In this document: in pieces, positions 43,420 through 55,371 of the stretch | Layout: every line of letters begins with the position of its first letter | Position numbering within the stretch: position 1 is the first letter of the stretch | Origin: Kineobactrum sediminis | Lineage (GTDB): Bacteria; Pseudomonadota; Gammaproteobacteria; Pseudomonadales; Halieaceae | Reading direction: 5' to 3' | Length of the DNA: 64,000 bases | NCBI RefSeq assembly: GCF_002868715.1 | Contig: NZ_PKLZ01000012.1 | Coordinates: 1-64,000, forward strand | Made by a program: the position numbers and the translations under genes | Notes under the pieces: generated by a model | Databases searched by the model: none | What the model was told of the DNA's origin: nothing | Seen by the model: only the letters and a program-made list of their open reading frames with translations

Positions 43420-44615
43420 GCCAGGCTCCAATACACCGCCGGATAACGACTGACACTTGCCGCCCAGGTACGCTCCTGCTCAACAAAAGCGCGGCCGCTG
43501 TCGCGCATGGCCTGCCAGCTGTCACGCCGGTCCAGCAGGTCCTGCACCGCCGCCGCCAAGGCCAGGGGCTGGCCCGCGGCGAACAGCATGCCGGTGTCGC
43601 CGTGGCGTATCAGTTCCTTGTGGCCGCCGACATCCGAGGCCACCACCAGCCGACCCTGGGCCATGGCTTCCAGCGGTTTCAGGGGAGTTACCAGCTCGGT
43701 CAAGCGCATGGCCAAACGCGGGTATATAAAAATATCCACCAGATTATAATAGTCCTGCACCGTGTTGTGGGGCACCCGGCCGGTGCTGACCACCGCATGG
43801 GCCACGCCCAACTCATCAATGGCGGTGTTAATGGCCTGTTCCTGCGGGCCGCCACCCACCAACAGCAGGCGCAGATCCGGGTTTTGCGAGAGCAGCCCGG
43901 GCAGTGCCTGCAGCAGCAGGGGTATGCCTTCATAGGCGTAAAAAGAGCCGATGAAGCCGAGCACGGTTTTGCCCTGCAGGCCCAGTTGTTGCTGCAGGTC
44001 TGCCCGGGCCGGAGCGCCGAAGGTAAAGCTTTCGGTATCCACCGCGTTGGGGATCACGGTGATTTTATCCGCCGCTATGCCGCGGCCGGCAATCTCGGCG
44101 CGCAGCCCTTCACAAATGGTGGTTACCGCATCGGCCTGCCTGAACACATGGGTTTCCAGCGCACGGGTGAGCCGGTAGCGGGCACCGCCCTCGCAACTGG
44201 TGCCGTGGTCCACCGCCGCATCCTCCCAGAAGGCACGGCATTCATACACTACCGGCAGGCCCAGTTTACGGCCCGCCAGCAGGGCCGCCAGGCCATTGAG
44301 GGCCGGCGAGTGGGCGTGCAGAACATCCGGTTTTTCTATTGCCGCCACTTCCTCAATACGCCGGGCCAGCGTGCGCACCACATCCCACTGGTTCAGCAGG
44401 GGCAGCCGGAACAGGGCACTGGTGCTGGCCGCGGTGCGATAAAAATGCAGGCCGTCTATCTTCTCTTCCCTGTGTTCAGTAGAGCCCTGCTTGAGCCCGG
44501 TGACATGGGCCGTGTGCCAGCCCAGCGCGCGCTGGCCACGCAGCAGGTTGCGGGTGCGGAAAGTATAGCCGCTGTGCAGGGGGATGGAGTGGTCCAGGAT
44601 ATGCAGTATGCGCAT
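43416..44615 (-). CDS. PEP-CTERM/exosortase A-associated glycosyltransferase, Daro_2409 type
   Basis: 399 residues, GT-B family 4. The N terminus MRILHILDHSIPLHSGYTFR and the following RNLLRGQRALGW are diagnostic of this exosortase A-associated family (TIGR04063-like). The donor site contains FIGSFYAYEGIPLLLQAL (near 220) and LKPLEAMAQGRLVVASDVGG (near 315). It acts at the cytoplasmic face in repeat-unit assembly; the sugar is unknown. It overlaps the next gene by 4 bases and follows the amidotransferase by 11. Confidence 0.93.
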   Translation of the reverse strand: MRILHILDHSIPLHSGYTFRTRNLLRGQRALGWHTAHVTGLKQGSTEHREEKIDGLHFYRTAASTSALFRLPLLNQWDVVRTLARRIEEVAAIEKPDVLHAHSPALNGLAALLAGRKLGLPVVYECRAFWEDAAVDHGTSCEGGARYRLTRALETHVFRQADAVTTICEGLRAEIAGRGIAADKITVIPNAVDTESFTFGAPARADLQQQLGLQGKTVLGFIGSFYAYEGIPLLLQALPGLLSQNPDLRLLLVGGGPQEQAINTAIDELGVAHAVVSTGRVPHNTVQDYYNLVDIFIYPRLAMRLTELVTPLKPLEAMAQGRLVVASDVGGHKELIRHGDTGMLFAAGQPLALAAAVQDLLDRRDSWQAMRDSGRAFVEQERTWAASVSRYPAVYWSLA

Positions 44616-44626
44616 GGTGGTTACCG

Positions 44627-46531
44627 TTACCCGCCCACAACAAACTGGTCATCGCGCACCGTGGCCTGGAACATCAGCAGTGACCACAGGGGCGCGCTGT
44701 GGTCGCGCACGCCGGACTGGTGCTCGTCCACCAGCCGCTCCAGGTAGCCTTGGTTGAACAGGCCGGTGGCAGCCAGGCCGCTTTCCAGCAGGTCGCGGCG
44801 CAAGCGGGCTTTCAGTGGGCCGCGAAACCATTTGGCTAAAGGTACCCCAAAGCCCATCTTGTCGCGATACAGCACGTCGTGGGGCAGATGCGATTCCAGG
44901 GACTTCTTCAGCAGGTACTTGCCCTCCTGGCCACGCAGTTTCATATTGGTGGGCAGGCCGGACACCCACTCGGTAAAGGGGTGGTCCAGGAACGGTACCC
45001 GCACTTCCAGGGCGTGGGCCATGCTGGCGCGATCCACCTTGGTGAGGATGTCACCCACCAGGTAGGTTTTCATGTCCAGGTACTGGATGAGTGACAGGGG
45101 ATCATCCGTGGGGCTGTTGGCAGCGTGTTCATCGAACACGCTGTGTACCGAATAGCCCTGCAGCTCGCGCTTGAGGCTGTCGCTGAACATGGCGGCGCGC
45201 TGTTCGTCACTGCAGATGGATACGGAGTGCAGATAGGCCTGCACCGAGTTGCGGGCCAGCGCCTGGAAGGTGGTTTTGGCCCGGAATACCCGCGGTGCCC
45301 AGTCGGCCTTGGGATACAGGCGGCCCAGGGCACCAAACACCGGCTGGCGCAGGCCCAGGGGCAGCGCCGAGCGCAGCCGCTCTTCGTTCATGTGCCAGCG
45401 GTAGCGGCGGTAACCGGCAAAGTGTTCGTCACCGCCGTCACCGGAAAGCGCCACCGTTACCCGCTGTTTGGCCAGCTGGCATACCCGGTAGGTGGGAATC
45501 GCGGAGCTGTCTGCATAGGGTTCGTCGTAGAGCGCGGCCAGCTGGTCCAGCAGGTCAAAGTCGTCGCTGCTCACCGTTTCTTCAAAATGGTTGGTGTGGT
45601 AGCGCTGGGCCACCTTGGCGGCGTACTCGGTTTCATTGAACTGCTTGACATCAAAACCGATGGCGCAGGTGTTTACCGATTCTGTTTGCAGCTCGGCCAT
45701 CATCGCCACCACCGCGCTGGAATCCACCCCGCCGGACAAAAACGCACCCAGGGGCACTTCCGCCATCATACGCACCTGCACTGCCTCGCGCAGGCGGGCC
45801 ACCAGCTCATCCTGCAGGCTTTCGGGGCTGGCCACCGCCACTGGGGTGAAGGGAATATCCCAGTATTGCTGCTGTGCCGGCACCGGCTGGCCGCGCTTGA
45901 ACAACATACTGTGCCCGGGGCGCATCTTGTAGACATCCCGGTATATCGTTTTGGGTTCCGGCACGTAACCCAGGGCAAAGTAGTCTTCCACCGCCCGCGG
46001 CTCCAGCTGCCGGGGCAGTGCCGGGTGGGCCTTGAGTACCTTCAGCTCCGAGCCGAACAGCAGCTGCCCGCTGGGCAGGATGGAGTAGAACAGCGGCTTG
46101 ATGCCAAACCGGTCCCGGGCCAGAAACAGGCTTTCGCTGCGGCTGTCATACAGGGCAAAGGCGAACATGCCGCGGAAGTGATCCACACAGCGCTCGCCCC
46201 ACTGCTGCCAGGCATAGAGGATCACCTCGGTATCGCAGTGGGTGCGGAATACATGGCCCAGCTCGGTAAGCTCCCGGGCCAGTTCGCGGAAGTTGTAGAT
46301 TTCGCCGTTGTACACCACACACAGGGTATTGTCGGCGCTGAACATGGGCTGTTGGCCGGCGGCCAGATCAATAATCGACAGGCGCCGGTGGGCCAGGCCA
46401 ACACCGGCGGCAATGTGCAGGCCGCCTTCATCCGGCCCCCGGTGAAACTGGGACTGGTTCATGGCATGGAGCAATTCGCGGTCTGGCTCGCGCAGTTGCT
46501 CAAGATCAAATATTCCGGCGATACCGCACAT
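44627..46531 (-). CDS. XrtA/PEP-CTERM system amidotransferase (AsnB-like)
   Basis: 634 residues with both halves of an asparagine synthetase: catalytic Cys2 (MCGIAGIF), FHRGPDEGG (near 32), YNGEIYNF (near 75), then the synthetase PP-loop FLSGGVDSSAVVAMM (near 265) and ALSGDGGDEHFAGYRRY (near 365). It matches the exosortase-associated amidotransferase family (TIGR03108-like). Using glutamine nitrogen, it probably amidates a carboxyl group of the glycan, for example a uronic acid. Its stop is 11 bases before the next start. Unlike the homologue at 21240 it keeps the Cys. Confidence 0.93.
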   Translation of the reverse strand: MCGIAGIFDLEQLREPDRELLHAMNQSQFHRGPDEGGLHIAAGVGLAHRRLSIIDLAAGQQPMFSADNTLCVVYNGEIYNFRELARELTELGHVFRTHCDTEVILYAWQQWGERCVDHFRGMFAFALYDSRSESLFLARDRFGIKPLFYSILPSGQLLFGSELKVLKAHPALPRQLEPRAVEDYFALGYVPEPKTIYRDVYKMRPGHSMLFKRGQPVPAQQQYWDIPFTPVAVASPESLQDELVARLREAVQVRMMAEVPLGAFLSGGVDSSAVVAMMAELQTESVNTCAIGFDVKQFNETEYAAKVAQRYHTNHFEETVSSDDFDLLDQLAALYDEPYADSSAIPTYRVCQLAKQRVTVALSGDGGDEHFAGYRRYRWHMNEERLRSALPLGLRQPVFGALGRLYPKADWAPRVFRAKTTFQALARNSVQAYLHSVSICSDEQRAAMFSDSLKRELQGYSVHSVFDEHAANSPTDDPLSLIQYLDMKTYLVGDILTKVDRASMAHALEVRVPFLDHPFTEWVSGLPTNMKLRGQEGKYLLKKSLESHLPHDVLYRDKMGFGVPLAKWFRGPLKARLRRDLLESGLAATGLFNQGYLERLVDEHQSGVRDHSAPLWSLLMFQATVRDDQFVVGG

Positions 46532-46533
46532 AA

Positions 46534-47778
46534 TCAGGCCTTGCTGGTGTTCGGTGAAAAGCTGTTCCCGGGGCGCTGCAGCAACTCATCATACACCTGT
46601 AAATAATTTGCCACCGTGCGCTCCCAGTCAAAATCCGTTTGTACTCTCTGAAGAGCTGCCCTGCCCATGCGCTCGCACAGAACCGGGTTATCCACCAGCG
46701 TTTGAATGGCGGCAGCCAGGGCCGCCACATCACCTACTGGCACCAGTTGCCCGGTAACACCTTCCTGTACCAGTTCCGGGTTGCCGCCCACATTGGTGGC
46801 AATCACTGGCAAGCCGGTCGCCATGGCTTCAAGCACGGTATTGGAGATGCCCTCCCCCAGTGACGGCAATACAAATATATCCATGGCCGCCAGCAGCGCG
46901 GGAATATCATCCCGGTCACCCGCCAGCCAGACGCAACCCGCCAGGCCTTCGCGAACAATGCCCTGCTCCAGCGCCAGGCGCTCCGGCCCGTCGCCCACGA
47001 GTATAGCGCGGAGCCTGCCGCGCTCCTCTGGCCGGGTTGCGAAAATGTGGCCCAGTGCACGAATTAGCAGCTGTTGGTCCTTTACCGCGGCCAAACGGCC
47101 CACGGTGCCCACTACCCGGGCGCCCTGTGCCGATAAAAAACCGACCGGCATGGCGTCAATAGCCCGACTCAAGTTATTGCTTGTGTTGCTGTTTTCGCCG
47201 CTGCTTGCCTGCGGATTTGCAAAGCGCGAGATGAAGCGCGCATGATCCACACCGTTGTAGATGTGGCGAACCCGCGCTGCAGGTACTTTTACCGTGGCCA
47301 CCAGCCACTGGGCGAGGTCATCACTCACCGCAATAAAACGGTGGATGAGCGGCTGCAGCCCCCGTCTCAGCATCCGGTATTTGCGGTTACTGCCGTCCAA
47401 GTCATTAACGTCGCGGCCGTGTTCGCCGTGCACCCGTTTGCAGCCGGGCAGGAACAGGCCCAGGGCCTGGGTTTCCAGCGCTGCCAGGTTGCGGGTGTGC
47501 ACAATGGCCGGGCGCAATTGGCGCAGGGTGCGCCATAGGCGCCAGTACATACGAAGGTCATGCCCCGGGTTTTTATGCAGTTCAATAATTTCAACATCGG
47601 CTGCGGTAATACGCCCGGCAAAGCTCTCCGCCCGGGTGAGACAGATAATGGCGTGGCGGTAACGCCCCGGCGGGCTGCGGTTGATGATGTTGACCAGCCC
47701 GTTCTCCAGCCCGCCGGTGCCCAGGGCATAAATGATGTGGGCGACCAGGGGCGGCTGTGTAGAACCCGTATCGGGCAT
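46534..47778 (-). CDS. Exosortase A-associated sugar transferase, second type
   Basis: 414 residues, GT-B family 4. VAHIIYALGTGGLENGLVNIIN at the N terminus marks the XrtA-associated type 2 transferase (TIGR03088-like); the donor region is FVLPSLGEGISNTVLEAMATGLPVIATNVGG (near 310-340). Two bases separate it from both neighbours, amidotransferase and exosortase, so it is firmly within the operon. Donor and linkage are unknown. Confidence 0.92.
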   Translation of the reverse strand: MPDTGSTQPPLVAHIIYALGTGGLENGLVNIINRSPPGRYRHAIICLTRAESFAGRITAADVEIIELHKNPGHDLRMYWRLWRTLRQLRPAIVHTRNLAALETQALGLFLPGCKRVHGEHGRDVNDLDGSNRKYRMLRRGLQPLIHRFIAVSDDLAQWLVATVKVPAARVRHIYNGVDHARFISRFANPQASSGENSNTSNNLSRAIDAMPVGFLSAQGARVVGTVGRLAAVKDQQLLIRALGHIFATRPEERGRLRAILVGDGPERLALEQGIVREGLAGCVWLAGDRDDIPALLAAMDIFVLPSLGEGISNTVLEAMATGLPVIATNVGGNPELVQEGVTGQLVPVGDVAALAAAIQTLVDNPVLCERMGRAALQRVQTDFDWERTVANYLQVYDELLQRPGNSFSPNTSKA

Positions 47779-47780
47779 GG

Positions 47781-50697
<2,917 letters not shown>

Positions 50698-50702
50698 GGC
50701 CC

Positions 50703-51734
50703 TTAACCCAGGCTGCGGGCAACAGGCGGGCCCAGCAGGTTGGCCAGCGGCAGCGGCAGGCGCCGCCAGGTATCCACCAGCAGGCGGTATTTGGGATTGC
50801 TGGGGTTTACGTCCGGCACCGCAGTCGCCTTTACCAGGAAGTACTCATAGGGCAGCGGCTGCGGCTCAAAGCCCCAGTTCTTCTTGAAATCAAACGGCCC
50901 GGTGTCGCGTTTGCTGCGGCCAAAATCAAAGCTGGTGATGCCCTCTTCGGCACTGCGCCGCAACAGGTCCCAGTACATGAAATGGTTGCAGCCCTTGATG
51001 TGCCGCGCCCGGGCGATGCTGCCGCCGTAGTAGGGCAGCACTTCACCGCGGAAGTAGAAGCTCATCACCCCGGCCACGTCTTCATCGCCTTCGCGGATCA
51101 TTAGTACCCGGCAATCGGTGCCGAATTCCTCGCGCAGGATCTCCAGGTAGCGACGGCTGAACACCGGGGTGCCCAGGTTGCGCACGCTCTCGGCGTACAC
51201 CCGGTACAGGCGGTTGGTGCCCGCCACTTCCTCACCTTCCAGGCCGCTGTTGATGCCCTTGCGGATCATGGCCCGCTGGCGGTTGGGAATGGCCTTGAGG
51301 TTGGCGTCGTTGTCTGCGGTGATCGGCTTGCGAAAGGTGTAGTAGAGGTCCTTGGTGGGCCAGCCGCTACCGGAATCCTGCGTATTGCGCAGCTCCAGCG
51401 CATCAACCCCCAGGGCCTGTGCACGTTCGCAGGCGGCTGCGCGCAGCGCACCGGCCGCGGCCTCGGAGTTCGCGGCAATGCCGCCGTACACACAAAATGG
51501 CAGGCTGGACAGCTTGTAGCCAAACAGGCGGCTGCGCACCTCGGCCAGGGGCAGCACACCCACAATCTCACCCGCCTGTTCCGCCAGCAGGAAGTGGCCG
51601 CGGTGGCCAAAGGCCCGCTGCAGTACCCGCTGCCAGGCGAAGCGGTGGCAAAAGCCGGCCTGGGGGCTGGCCAGCACAAAGGCGTCCCAGGCGGCTTCAT
51701 CCTCGGGGCGGCACAGGCGCACGGTCAGGCTCAT
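50703..51734 (-). CDS. FemAB-related protein, PEP-CTERM system-associated
   Basis: 343 residues of the TIGR03019-like family: GFCHRFAWQRVLQRAFGH (near 27), IPNRQRAMIRKGINSG (near 145), FYFRGEVLPYYGGSI (near 225) and FDFGRSKRDTGPFDFKKNWG (near 270). It shows the doubled GNAT fold of FemX aminoacyl transferases. Family members in XrtA loci are thought to transfer an acyl or aminoacyl group to the polysaccharide. Its start overlaps the deacetylase stop by 4 bases. Confidence 0.92.
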   Translation of the reverse strand: MSLTVRLCRPEDEAAWDAFVLASPQAGFCHRFAWQRVLQRAFGHRGHFLLAEQAGEIVGVLPLAEVRSRLFGYKLSSLPFCVYGGIAANSEAAAGALRAAACERAQALGVDALELRNTQDSGSGWPTKDLYYTFRKPITADNDANLKAIPNRQRAMIRKGINSGLEGEEVAGTNRLYRVYAESVRNLGTPVFSRRYLEILREEFGTDCRVLMIREGDEDVAGVMSFYFRGEVLPYYGGSIARARHIKGCNHFMYWDLLRRSAEEGITSFDFGRSKRDTGPFDFKKNWGFEPQPLPYEYFLVKATAVPDVNPSNPKYRLLVDTWRRLPLPLANLLGPPVARSLG

Positions 51735-52687
51735 GGGCGGGCCTCCCCGGGCTGGAGCCCGTCAGCTGTAGCGCGGACCTTATTACCACCGTCCTGGGCG
51801 TGTAGCTCGGCGTTGGCACTGATCACCGGCGCGAACACCCGGTCCATACGGTCCCAGCGAAAATCCCCCAGTAGCTTGACCAGGCGCCCTTCCATGCGGC
51901 CCAGGTTGAGGTAGTGGCGGAAGCGGGTTTTGGCGCCCACCCCGGTTGGTCGTGGCTGGTTGGGGTCAATTTCCCAGGGGTGAAAGTAGAACAGGCCGCT
52001 TTCACCCTCTCGGCGATTGATCTGTTGCAGTGCCCAGCGCGAGAACGCATAGGGGAACAGGCGAAACCAGCCGCCGCCGCCACAGTTGATATTGCGCCCG
52101 GCCAGGGTCAGGGTGGTGACCGGGATCTCGGTGAGGCGACCACCGGCGGCGGCAAAGGCAAAGCGCGGCGCCTCGGGCATGCCGTAGAGGTCATGCCTGA
52201 TGGGAGCGATACTGGAGCTGTAGGCGTAGCCGGCATCCGCCAGCACATCCAGGGCCCACAGGTTGCCGGCGCCAATGGAGTAGCTGGCGGCGCGGTAACC
52301 GGCAACCGGCACGCCGCCGATATCCTCCAGCAGTGCCTTGGTGCGGGTAACGTCCTCGCGGAAATCCTCGGGCTGCTGGGTATTCACCCGGATGTGCTCC
52401 CAGCCGTGGCTGGCGAGTTCGTGGCCGGCGGCCACAATACGCCGCACCATGGCCGGGTGGCGCTGGGCCACCCAGCCCAGGGTGAAGAAGGTGGCCTTTA
52501 CATCGCGTTCGTCAAACAGGGCCAGGATGCGCTCCACATTGGCCTCTACCCGCATGGGAGTGGTTTCCCAGCTGGCGCGCGACACATGCCGTTCAAAGGC
52601 AGACACCTGGAAGTAATCCTCCACGTCCACCGTCATGGCGTTCACCATGGCCGCCTGCGCGTCCGGGTGTGTGCCAGGAGATGTCAT
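51731..52687 (-). CDS. XrtA system polysaccharide deacetylase
   Basis: About 318 residues of the TIGR03006-like family: MTVDVEDYFQVSAFE (near 18, metal/catalytic Asp), HELASHGWEHIRVN (near 85, metal His), YRAASYSIG (near 125) and FYFHPWEIDP (near 240). It removes N-acetyl groups from the polysaccharide. I start at ATG 52687, overlapping the wecB stop as ATGA; the ORF extends 27 codons upstream over wecB. The FemAB protein next to it could act on the freed amines. Confidence 0.93.
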   Translation of the reverse strand: MTSPGTHPDAQAAMVNAMTVDVEDYFQVSAFERHVSRASWETTPMRVEANVERILALFDERDVKATFFTLGWVAQRHPAMVRRIVAAGHELASHGWEHIRVNTQQPEDFREDVTRTKALLEDIGGVPVAGYRAASYSIGAGNLWALDVLADAGYAYSSSIAPIRHDLYGMPEAPRFAFAAAGGRLTEIPVTTLTLAGRNINCGGGGWFRLFPYAFSRWALQQINRREGESGLFYFHPWEIDPNQPRPTGVGAKTRFRHYLNLGRMEGRLVKLLGDFRWDRMDRVFAPVISANAELHAQDGGNKVRATADGLQPGEARP

Positions 52688-53838
52688 GCAGCCTGCCCCG
52701 CCGCGGCGTTGGCAGCACACCACCGGGCGATGACCGCGACAATGCGTTCCGCCGCGGCGCCGTCCCACAGTTCGGGCTGGCGCCCGGCCTTGCCGCCGCC
52801 GTTGGCGATGTCGGCAAAGGCCGCGCGGATGGCCGCGGGATCGGTACCGACAATCGTGTTGGTGCCCTGGGCCACGGTAATGGGCCGCTCAGTGCTTTCG
52901 CGCAGGGTAATGCAGGGCACACCCAGGGCGGTGGTTTCTTCCTGGATGCCGCCGGAATCCGTCAGCACCAGGCGCGCGTCGCGCATCAGGCCCAGCATTT
53001 CCAGGTAACCCTGGGGCGGCAGGGTCAGGATATTACCGGAAGCCAGCAGGCCATCCAGCCCGGCGGCGGTAATACAGCCACGGGTGCGCGGGTGCACCGG
53101 GAACACCAGCGGGGTGTGCTGACTCAATTCCACCAGCACCTCCAGCAGGCGCGCCAGTACCGCCGGGTCATCCACGTTGGAGGGCCGGTGCAGGGTGAGC
53201 AGGCCGTAACCTTCGGCGAACCCGGCGTTGGCACCCGCCGCCGCAAGGGTCTGCCGCGGCGGTGTGGCCGAGGCCAGGTTGTACAGCAGGGTGTCTATCA
53301 TCACGTTGCCGGCGAAGTGAATTTTCTCCGGGGCGATGCCCTCGCGGTGCAGGTTATCCGCGGCGCTGGCTTCGGTGGTGAACAACAGGTCGGACAGCTG
53401 GTCGGTGAGGATACGGTTGATCTCCTCGGGCATGCTGCGGTCACCGCTGCGCAGGCCGGCTTCCACGTGCACCACCGGTATCTGTTTTTTCACCGCCACC
53501 AGGGCGCAGGCAATGGTGGAGTTCACATCGCCCACCACCAGCACCGCGCTGGGCTTGCGCTCATCCAGCACCGGCTCGAACAGTTGCATGATCTGTGCGG
53601 TTTGCACCGCGTGGCTGCCGGAGCCCACGCCCAGGTCCACATCCGGTTCGGGGATATGCAGCTGCTCGAAAAATGAGTGTTTCATGGCGGCGTCATAGTG
53701 CTGGCCGGTGTGCAGCAGGCTGGCAGTAATACCGCTACCGGGTGCATTGAAGGCGCGCATGATGGGGGCTATTTTCATGAAATTGGGCCGTGCGCCCACG
53801 ACGCAGAGAATATGCGGAGGCGAGTTTTGATGCACCAC
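52684..53838 (-). CDS. wecB: UDP-N-acetylglucosamine 2-epimerase
   Basis: 384 residues with the non-hydrolysing epimerase signatures VVGARPNFMKIAPI (near 13), HTGQHYD (near 43), HVEAGLRSGD (near 120), TLHRPSNVDDP (near 215) and LTDSGGIQEE (near 290). It interconverts UDP-GlcNAc and UDP-ManNAc, giving donor for ManNAc or ManNAcA in the polymer. The GTG start (53838) has GGAG upstream. It lies between the outer-membrane barrel and deacetylase genes, as in many XrtA operons. Confidence 0.93.
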   Translation of the reverse strand: MVHQNSPPHILCVVGARPNFMKIAPIMRAFNAPGSGITASLLHTGQHYDAAMKHSFFEQLHIPEPDVDLGVGSGSHAVQTAQIMQLFEPVLDERKPSAVLVVGDVNSTIACALVAVKKQIPVVHVEAGLRSGDRSMPEEINRILTDQLSDLLFTTEASAADNLHREGIAPEKIHFAGNVMIDTLLYNLASATPPRQTLAAAGANAGFAEGYGLLTLHRPSNVDDPAVLARLLEVLVELSQHTPLVFPVHPRTRGCITAAGLDGLLASGNILTLPPQGYLEMLGLMRDARLVLTDSGGIQEETTALGVPCITLRESTERPITVAQGTNTIVGTDPAAIRAAFADIANGGGKAGRQPELWDGAAAERIVAVIARWCAANAAAGQAA

Positions 53839-53847
53839 AGGAGGCTC

Positions 53848-55371
53848 CTAGAAACCGAATCGAACGCTGAAGGTTATCCGGTTCTCGTTGTAGTTGTTAA
53901 ACGCAAAATCGGAATCACGGGTAACGTACTGGTAGGCCACGTTAACCGAGGTGTCGTTGCCGATGCGCCGGGTAAAGCCAAAGCCCCCACGCCAGGTTTT
54001 GGCGTTCTGGCCAAAGCTGCCCACCGCGGGGCCCTGGCCCTCGTTCTCACTCCAGCCCAGGCGAAAATCGGCGGACAGCTTGCTGGATAACGTGCGAGTG
54101 GCGGTGAAATTGACGCTGCGGAAAGTGGCTTCGCTGAGGTCCTCGGTGCGTTCCTGGCGGGAGTCACTGCCGGACAGGGTGAAGTTGGTGCGGCGGCCGG
54201 TGAAGCGGTAACTCAGGGTGAGGCGCTCGTCCAGCACCGGGGTATCACCGATGAAGGTCTGCAGCCCGTCACCGGTAAGGGGATCACCGGGCAAGTCACC
54301 AAAACCGGGGCCGAAAGGATCATCGGGGTCGGTAAAGTCACTGTCCGCGCCGCGCAGATTGCGCGGGAAACTGATGGTACGGGTATAACTGGCGGTCAAC
54401 AGGCTGCGCTTGTGGCGGTAGCTGATGTCCAGCCGTGGGGTGCTGCCAAAAAAGCGCTCGCCGGTACCCGCGGCAACCTCAACCCGGCTGTTGGGTGTCC
54501 AGCGTATACCCGCATCCCAGAAGGAGCCGTCAATATCGTCGCGCACGCTGGTGAATTCATTCCACTCTTCACCCACCAGGCCGTTGACCTGCCAGCTGCT
54601 GGTAAGCTGCAGGCCCAGGCGAAATTCAGCGGATGACAGTTCGTTATCAAAGGCCGGCCTGAGGTCGGAGCTGTCGTAGCTTATCCTGCTGTAGCGACCG
54701 CCGATGCCGGCTGAAATGCGGCCGGTATCGGGCAGGGTATCCAGGTCAAACTGCACCCGGTCTTCACTGCTGTCGCCAAACAGGCCCACGTTGTTGAACT
54801 GTTCATTGTAGTTGTAACGCAGGCGCAGTAGCGCGGCCCGGGCGATACGCCGCTGCAGTAGAGCGCCAACACCATAGTCGTAAAGAATACTGGTGTTTTC
54901 GCGGCCGTTGATGCTGTCTTCGCCACCGGGGGCGAAGGGGTTGATCGGGTTGCGCCGGGCCGAGGCATCCGCCTCCAGCTGCAACCAGTCCTGGATCAAT
55001 TCGTAATCCGCATTGAAGCGCAGGCTGGGCACCACGGACTCGCGGTTGGTTAACTGGCCGCCCTGGCCGGTAGCGCAGTCCAGGTTGCTTTCACCCAGGG
55101 AGTTGACCTCCGCCGCCGCCTGCAGGGACACATTGCCGCGAGCGCCTGTGCCCTGCAAGGATATATCCGGCCGGGCGGTGGCTACCGCCTTGCCTTCCTC
55201 GTCCGTGGGGGCCAGGCAGATATTGTCGGAATAGTAACCGCCCAGGCTAATGCCGGCTTCGGTTTCCCACTCGGCGGCCGACGTGCCCTGGGCCAACAGC
55301 GCGCTGCCCAACAGGGCGGCATGGAGGGTGACGTGGAGGGTGGTATGGACAGTACCTTTATATTTACTCAC
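53848..55371 (-). CDS. XrtA-associated outer-membrane beta-barrel protein
   Basis: 507 residues: signal peptide (about 1-33), then about 16-20 alternating amphipathic strands ending NRITFSVRFGF, a typical outer-membrane C-terminal strand with terminal Phe. It fits the TIGR03016-like family that accompanies exosortase A. The likely role is the outer-membrane pore for polymer or for sorted proteins (inference). The GTG start overlaps the kinase stop as GTGA. The N-terminal GGYYSDNICL is a typical start of the mature barrel. Confidence 0.92.
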   Translation of the reverse strand: MSKYKGTVHTTLHVTLHAALLGSALLAQGTSAAEWETEAGISLGGYYSDNICLAPTDEEGKAVATARPDISLQGTGARGNVSLQAAAEVNSLGESNLDCATGQGGQLTNRESVVPSLRFNADYELIQDWLQLEADASARRNPINPFAPGGEDSINGRENTSILYDYGVGALLQRRIARAALLRLRYNYNEQFNNVGLFGDSSEDRVQFDLDTLPDTGRISAGIGGRYSRISYDSSDLRPAFDNELSSAEFRLGLQLTSSWQVNGLVGEEWNEFTSVRDDIDGSFWDAGIRWTPNSRVEVAAGTGERFFGSTPRLDISYRHKRSLLTASYTRTISFPRNLRGADSDFTDPDDPFGPGFGDLPGDPLTGDGLQTFIGDTPVLDERLTLSYRFTGRRTNFTLSGSDSRQERTEDLSEATFRSVNFTATRTLSSKLSADFRLGWSENEGQGPAVGSFGQNAKTWRGGFGFTRRIGNDTSVNVAYQYVTRDSDFAFNNYNENRITFSVRFGF